Assembly: GCA_015233895.1 (NCBI GenBank)
Contig: JADFXG010000013.1
Span: 20,662 to 84,661 of the forward strand
Direction: 5' to 3'
Source of the DNA: Nitrospirota bacterium
GTDB taxonomy: Bacteria; Nitrospirota; Thermodesulfovibrionia; Thermodesulfovibrionales; Magnetobacteriaceae
Length of the DNA stretch: 64,000 bases
Positions within the stretch are counted from its first letter, which is position 1. Every line of letters begins with the position of its first letter. Made by a program: the position numbers and the translations under genes. Below, in pieces: positions 60,936-64,000 of the stretch. The notes under the pieces are model-generated. The model was not told the origin of the DNA and did no database searches. It was given only the letters and a program-made list of their open reading frames with translations.

Positions 60936-61401
60936 CGGTGTCCTGAGTTACTACAATAACGTTATCGCCGGGTCTTAGCAGTCCACCTTTCAGGATTTTC
61001 ACAAAAATCCCCTCTTTAGGCATAACACAATCTCCTGCCTGATAGTATATCTCACAGTGGCTGTGGCATTCCTTGCCAATCTGAGTCACCTCTGCCTCTA
61101 TATCGCTGCCCAGTAGCATTTTTGTACCGATTTTAAGCTCAGGCAGAGGAATTCCCTCAGTCGTTATGTTTTCGGCAAAATCACCGCTGTCAACATCAAG
61201 CCCCAGCGCCTGCATTTTTCGTATGCTCTCTATCGCAAGGAGACTCACCTGCCTGTGCCACGACGAGGAGGCATGGGCATCACCCTCGATTCCAAAATTA
61301 TCCCTGACAACGGCCTCCTTCACAGGCTTCTTTCGCATTCCCTTGCCAGGGCTTATGTTTATTGACACCACTTTGCCTGTCACAGTGTTACATTTTACCA
61401 C
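60928..61401 (-). CDS. MOSC-domain protein
   Basis: 157 aa. Core segments typical of MOSC: VVSINISPGKGMRKKPV, GIEGDAHASSSWHRQVSLLA, GDFAENITTEGI, HSHCEIYYQAGDCVM and PKEGIFVKILKGG. MOSC proteins are sulfur-carrier or metal-sulfur chaperone proteins tied to molybdenum cofactor; the conserved Cys in C-x-Y position (SHCEIYYQ) is present. Co-translated with MogA/MoaB through an 8-nt overlap, so cofactor maturation is the likely process. Ribosome site is not obvious. Confidence 0.85.
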   Translation of the reverse strand: MVKCNTVTGKVVSINISPGKGMRKKPVKEAVVRDNFGIEGDAHASSSWHRQVSLLAIESIRKMQALGLDVDSGDFAENITTEGIPLPELKIGTKMLLGSDIEAEVTQIGKECHSHCEIYYQAGDCVMPKEGIFVKILKGGLLRPGDNVIVVTQDTDV

Positions 61402-61455
61402 ATACTACCGGAAAAATTAAAATAGAAAGTACAAATCTGGAAAACATAGCAGTTT

Positions 61456-62193
61456 TTAATAAAGAGCTGCTCCAAGGGCAGCCAGCATATCCGGCGTTTC
61501 GTGTACGTGGATGTTTTTCTGAAGTGTGTCTTTAAACATGTCAACCAGAGTGCCGTTTAATGCGCATCCGCCTGCAAACACAATATCATCTTTAACATCT
61601 ATACGTTTAGTCAGAGCAGTTACTTTTTGTGTTACACTGCTATGTAACGCATATGAGATCGCCTCTCTTTTTATTCCCTTGTTAATTAATCCAATAACCT
61701 CGGACTCTGCAAACACCGTGCACATGCTGTTAATGGATATGTTACTGTTATCGGAGGGATAACCATCCCTGCCAAATTCCCTGATATCGTAGCCGAGGGC
61801 TTTAGCCATAATCTCAAGAAAACGCCCGGTGCCTGCAGCGCACCGGTCGTTCATCTCAAAAGACTGAACTCCTCCGTCTTGTTTTAAAGATATTACTTTG
61901 GTATCCTGTCCGCCTATGTCTATCACAGTGCGGCAGCATGGAAAAACCTCTCTGGCTCCACGGGCTACCGCCTTTATTTCGGTTATAGTGTTTGCATTGC
62001 CGCTGATCTCCATTAAATGCCTGCCATAACCGGTTGCCGTAAGTCTGTCTGCTCTGTCAGAATCAAACAACTCCTCACATACCGACATGGGATTATGTCC
62101 GGTTTCTTTTTTGTAAAACGAAACAGCGCCGTCTTTATCTATAACGGCGTATTTGATAAACCTGGAACCGATATCCAACCCTGCTCGCTTCAA
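61456..62193 (-). CDS. ATP-driven activase of a 2-hydroxyacyl-CoA dehydratase-like enzyme (HgdC/DCCP reductase)
   Basis: 245 aa of the BadF/BadG/HgdC ATPase class. Phosphate loops AGLDIGSRFIKYAVID at the start, VIDIGGQDTKVI near 91, and GCALNG near 210. Two cysteines that ligate the inter-subunit 4Fe-4S cluster are in NDRCAAGTGRF (near 120) and SMCTVFAESE (near 158). It hydrolyses ATP to drive electrons into the partner protein. Start is TTG overlapping the upstream gene stop (TTGA). With that gene it makes the two-component enzyme. Confidence 0.9.
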   Translation of the reverse strand: MKRAGLDIGSRFIKYAVIDKDGAVSFYKKETGHNPMSVCEELFDSDRADRLTATGYGRHLMEISGNANTITEIKAVARGAREVFPCCRTVIDIGGQDTKVISLKQDGGVQSFEMNDRCAAGTGRFLEIMAKALGYDIREFGRDGYPSDNSNISINSMCTVFAESEVIGLINKGIKREAISYALHSSVTQKVTALTKRIDVKDDIVFAGGCALNGTLVDMFKDTLQKNIHVHETPDMLAALGAALY

Positions 62194-63482
62194 TTACTGT
62201 TACCCTCACGGATAACCTCAAGGAACGCCTCCACCCTAGTTTTAAGCTGCCCCATATCCTCAAGAGAGTAATCGGTTTCAATCCGCAGAAAAGGCATATC
62301 TTTTTCTTTGAAAACACTCTGTACCTTATACGATTCCATCATGTAAAGCGTGCAAAATAAGAGTGCATAGTGAATAATTCCGTTAGCATTAAGAGTTTTC
62401 ATCATCTCCTCAAGATTATCCAACCGCTCAGTATTTGGAGTAAAACAAGCGCAGTCTATAGTCATATACCTCTCAGCTATCGCCTCAATGCCACCCTCAA
62501 CTGTAGAGAAATTAGTGTCAAGCAAGGTACGGTAGTTCCTCTCTCCCACACATGACTCTTCACCAACAACGACTGCCCCTGAACCCTCTATAACTGCATG
62601 AAGTTTCCAGTTGGGAATTGCCATAGGAGAGCCTGCTATCATGACCCTTGGACTGCCCTTTGGCGCAACTCCGACGCCACTCTTAACACGTTTATCGAGT
62701 TCATCGCAGAGTTCGTTTAGTTTAGCGGTAAATCTTACCGGATTGTCAAAAAACGATATCTGGTTAATCAAGAGCGCATCAAGGCCGGATATAGGAGCAT
62801 GGTCAGCAGCCCTCAGCTTTGACAATCTCTGAAGTGCCAGTCTCTTTTCATTAACAATCCGTATGCTTTCCTTAAGTTTTTCCACGGTTATTTTCTCAGA
62901 TGATAGCTCTGTAAGTTTATCGGCAAATTTTTCAACTTCCTCTTTCCATAAAAATCTGTCCGAGTCATCCTTTTTGTGTGGCACCTCCATCACATAGACC
63001 TTACCCGTTATCTCATTAAAGGCCTCGTATGCTTTTTTCTTGCCATCACAGGTTGTCTCCCCTACGATTAAATCAGCAGATTCCACATAAGGGCACAGAC
63101 CGCTTAATTTAAATCCCATAAATGATTTTATGAGAGCACACGTGTTTCTGGGTATGTGGGTTTCAGCGCTGTCACTGCCAACCTCAGCCCCTGAGCATAG
63201 CCCAATACATACGCCGTTTACGGCAAGTATCAGCTCTTCAGGCACAAATATACAAAAAGTTCCGATAATTTTCTTGTTTGCCTTTTTAGCCTCAAGCAGT
63301 TCTTCTATCCTCAGGCCGTGCACCTCCGAAATTACAAAATCGAAATAATCCATTGCTGCCGGACGGTTTTTCTGAGACAGATAGATGTTCTTGTACGCAT
63401 TGGTTAACACAGAAAGCAACCCGTCGTGAGCCTGCAGGTTTAATCCAAGCTCCTTCCACATAGTAGTGTAATCTTTTGACAT
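62190..63482 (-). CDS. double-cubane-cluster-type reductase (2-hydroxyacyl-CoA dehydratase family D-component)
   Basis: 430 aa from ATG 63482, with GGAGG upstream; the extended start at 63500 lacks support. Family fold recognised from FVPEELILAVNG near 80, PRNTCALIKS near 110, GLCPYVESADLIVGETTCDGKKK near 125, SPMAIPNWKLHAVIEGSG near 285, VGEESCVGERNYR near 307 and a later CACFTPN. The spacing and cysteines resemble the double-cubane-cluster proteins (DCCP) that reduce small molecules at very low potential when paired with an activase. Substrate is unknown. Anaerobic enzyme, oxygen-sensitive. Confidence 0.85.
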   Translation of the reverse strand: MSKDYTTMWKELGLNLQAHDGLLSVLTNAYKNIYLSQKNRPAAMDYFDFVISEVHGLRIEELLEAKKANKKIIGTFCIFVPEELILAVNGVCIGLCSGAEVGSDSAETHIPRNTCALIKSFMGFKLSGLCPYVESADLIVGETTCDGKKKAYEAFNEITGKVYVMEVPHKKDDSDRFLWKEEVEKFADKLTELSSEKITVEKLKESIRIVNEKRLALQRLSKLRAADHAPISGLDALLINQISFFDNPVRFTAKLNELCDELDKRVKSGVGVAPKGSPRVMIAGSPMAIPNWKLHAVIEGSGAVVVGEESCVGERNYRTLLDTNFSTVEGGIEAIAERYMTIDCACFTPNTERLDNLEEMMKTLNANGIIHYALLFCTLYMMESYKVQSVFKEKDMPFLRIETDYSLEDMGQLKTRVEAFLEVIREGNSN

Positions 63483-63785
63483 AAGTCCTCCATTTAACAA
63501 CTTGATTTATTGCAGCAAAGCTGCAAAAAAATCGCTGTTTAGCAAAAAGGGAGAACTATGGATAATGATGTGAACGGTTTCTGAGTTAAAACAAGGTTAA
63601 TGACAACGACAAGCTAAGCCTCCCTTGTTGGTAAACCTCGACCAGGTTTAGCGCAGATCTTCAGCCAAAGCCACGGCATTTAAGTTTACGAATACCAACT
63701 TCAGAGACTTTTAACAATTTGTATCCTCTTTCTTTAATAGTAAAGATTGGATAGTTAAGCAAAATTAAACTTCAAAAGTCAAGTA
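63483..63785. other. intergenic stretch between the reductase and the mobile fragment
   Basis: About 300 nt, no gene. A possible promoter for the reductase on the minus strand is expected here but no clear hexamer pair was found. Nothing else recognised. Confidence 0.35.
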
Positions 63786-63876
63786 GAGACCGTTGCAAAA
63801 ATCATTTTTCAGCCAAAACTTTACAAAAAACACAATTGTAAATATACCAAAATTCAAAAAGATATTCATATTGATT
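63786..63876. mobile_element. E1 left-end fragment, truncated by an IS
   Basis: Begins GAGACCGTTGCAAAAATC and is identical for 91 nt to the left end of E1 copy 2, then stops at an abrupt junction. The 5-mer before it is AAGTA, the same as the right flank of copy 2. The remainder was presumably displaced by the neighbouring insertion sequence. Confidence 0.8.
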
Positions 63877-64000
63877 GGATATATTCAATAAACTGTGTCA
63901 AGTGTGAAATCACCTTAAACGGTAATATCCAATTTTAGCCTACCCTCAAAAAATAAAGCAAGTTGAGAGACAGTCTGGCTCCAGTTTCTCAATGGCTGTC
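63877..64000 (-). mobile_element. IS256-family insertion sequence, right end (partial)
   Basis: The edge immediately beyond the E1 junction and before the transposase stop includes GTGTCAAGTGTGAAATCACC, the style of terminal inverted repeat seen in this family (GTTTCACAC...TTGACAC on the other strand). The element continues past the window edge. The eight-base target duplication cannot be checked from one end. Confidence 0.65.
63915..64000 (-). CDS. IS256-family transposase, C-terminus only
   Basis: The last 28 codons read PLRNWSQTVSQLALFFEGR followed by LKLDITV and stop TAA (63915-63917). The W-x-x-x-x-x-Q-L-A-x-F-F-E-x-R pattern is the usual end of IS256-type DDE transposases. The catalytic DDE residues are outside the window, so whether it is active cannot be told. 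Confidence 0.75.
   Translation of the reverse strand, partial: QPLRNWSQTVSQLALFFEGRLKLDITV

Overview
The window looks like a chromosomal segment of a Gram-negative, motile, anaerobic or microaerophilic bacterium, most plausibly a Nitrospirota (Thermodesulfovibrionia or magnetotactic-type) member. This is inferred, not proven: there is an LPS heptose kinase and an outer-membrane barrel (Gram-negative), a flagellar basal body/hook cluster, type IV pilus motors, a 2-hydroxyacyl-CoA-dehydratase-like reductase with its ATP-driven activator, citramalate synthase, and a moderate-GC genome seeded with small palindromic elements. No rRNA, tRNA or CRISPR array was seen.

Layout. 1-4.2 kb (minus): start of a phospholipase-C-like gene, a CobD-like decarboxylase, a degenerate receiver protein and two PilT-family motors. 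4.4-8 kb (plus): alaC-hom-tusA-like-moeB/thiF-like, an amino-acid and sulfur-transfer operon. 8-11.2 kb: Wzm/Wzt-type polysaccharide exporter, then a convergent heptose-7-phosphate kinase. 11.3-14.6 kb: a formylglycine-generating-enzyme-fold lipoprotein/periplasmic protein, then a decayed norCB nitric oxide reductase locus with stops, frameshifts and a large deletion, followed by nested miniature elements and a truncated ferredoxin gene. 14.6-23.3 kb: pepF (minus); a YtxH/DUF948 small-protein operon; a housekeeping operon queA-SPOR-phoH-7TM-HD-ybeY-dgkA/PAP2.

23.3-31.6 kb (minus): outer-membrane barrel, cupredoxin and class III cyclase (with a start-proximal poly-T frameshift); two response regulators (HD-GYP and histidine kinase outputs); pilB and a small Cys protein. 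31.8-37.3 kb (plus): a RsbU/RsbW/RsbV-like partner switch coupled to a sugar aminotransferase and a fused dehydrogenase/oxidoreductase. 37.3-37.8 kb: a second set of nested miniature elements. 37.8-47.9 kb: cimA, xseAB, a lipoprotein, gph, zinc-ribbon, MORN, GGDEF, REC-GAF-HD-GYP and L,D-transpeptidase genes.

47.9-59.9 kb (minus): flagellar cluster read in the order sigma54 regulator, flgB, flgC, fliE, fliF, a small gene copying the FliF C-terminal FliG-binding tail, fliG, fliH, fliI, fliJ, motE-like, fliK, flgD, flgE. 60.4-63.5 kb (minus): double-cubane-type reductase with activase, then MOSC and MogA/MoaB. The right edge holds a third miniature-element fragment cut by an IS256-family element that runs off the window.

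Most striking observations: (1) the FliF-tail mimic between fliF and fliG; (2) the norCB graveyard under a still visible FNR/DNR-type box; (3) a miniature element inserted twice at the same position in the terminal repeat of another element, with a target duplication and an empty paralogous site visible; (4) a nine-T tract that puts the cyclase start codon out of frame; (5) two genes in one operon (phoH, ybeY) whose best-placed start codon appears to be AUA.
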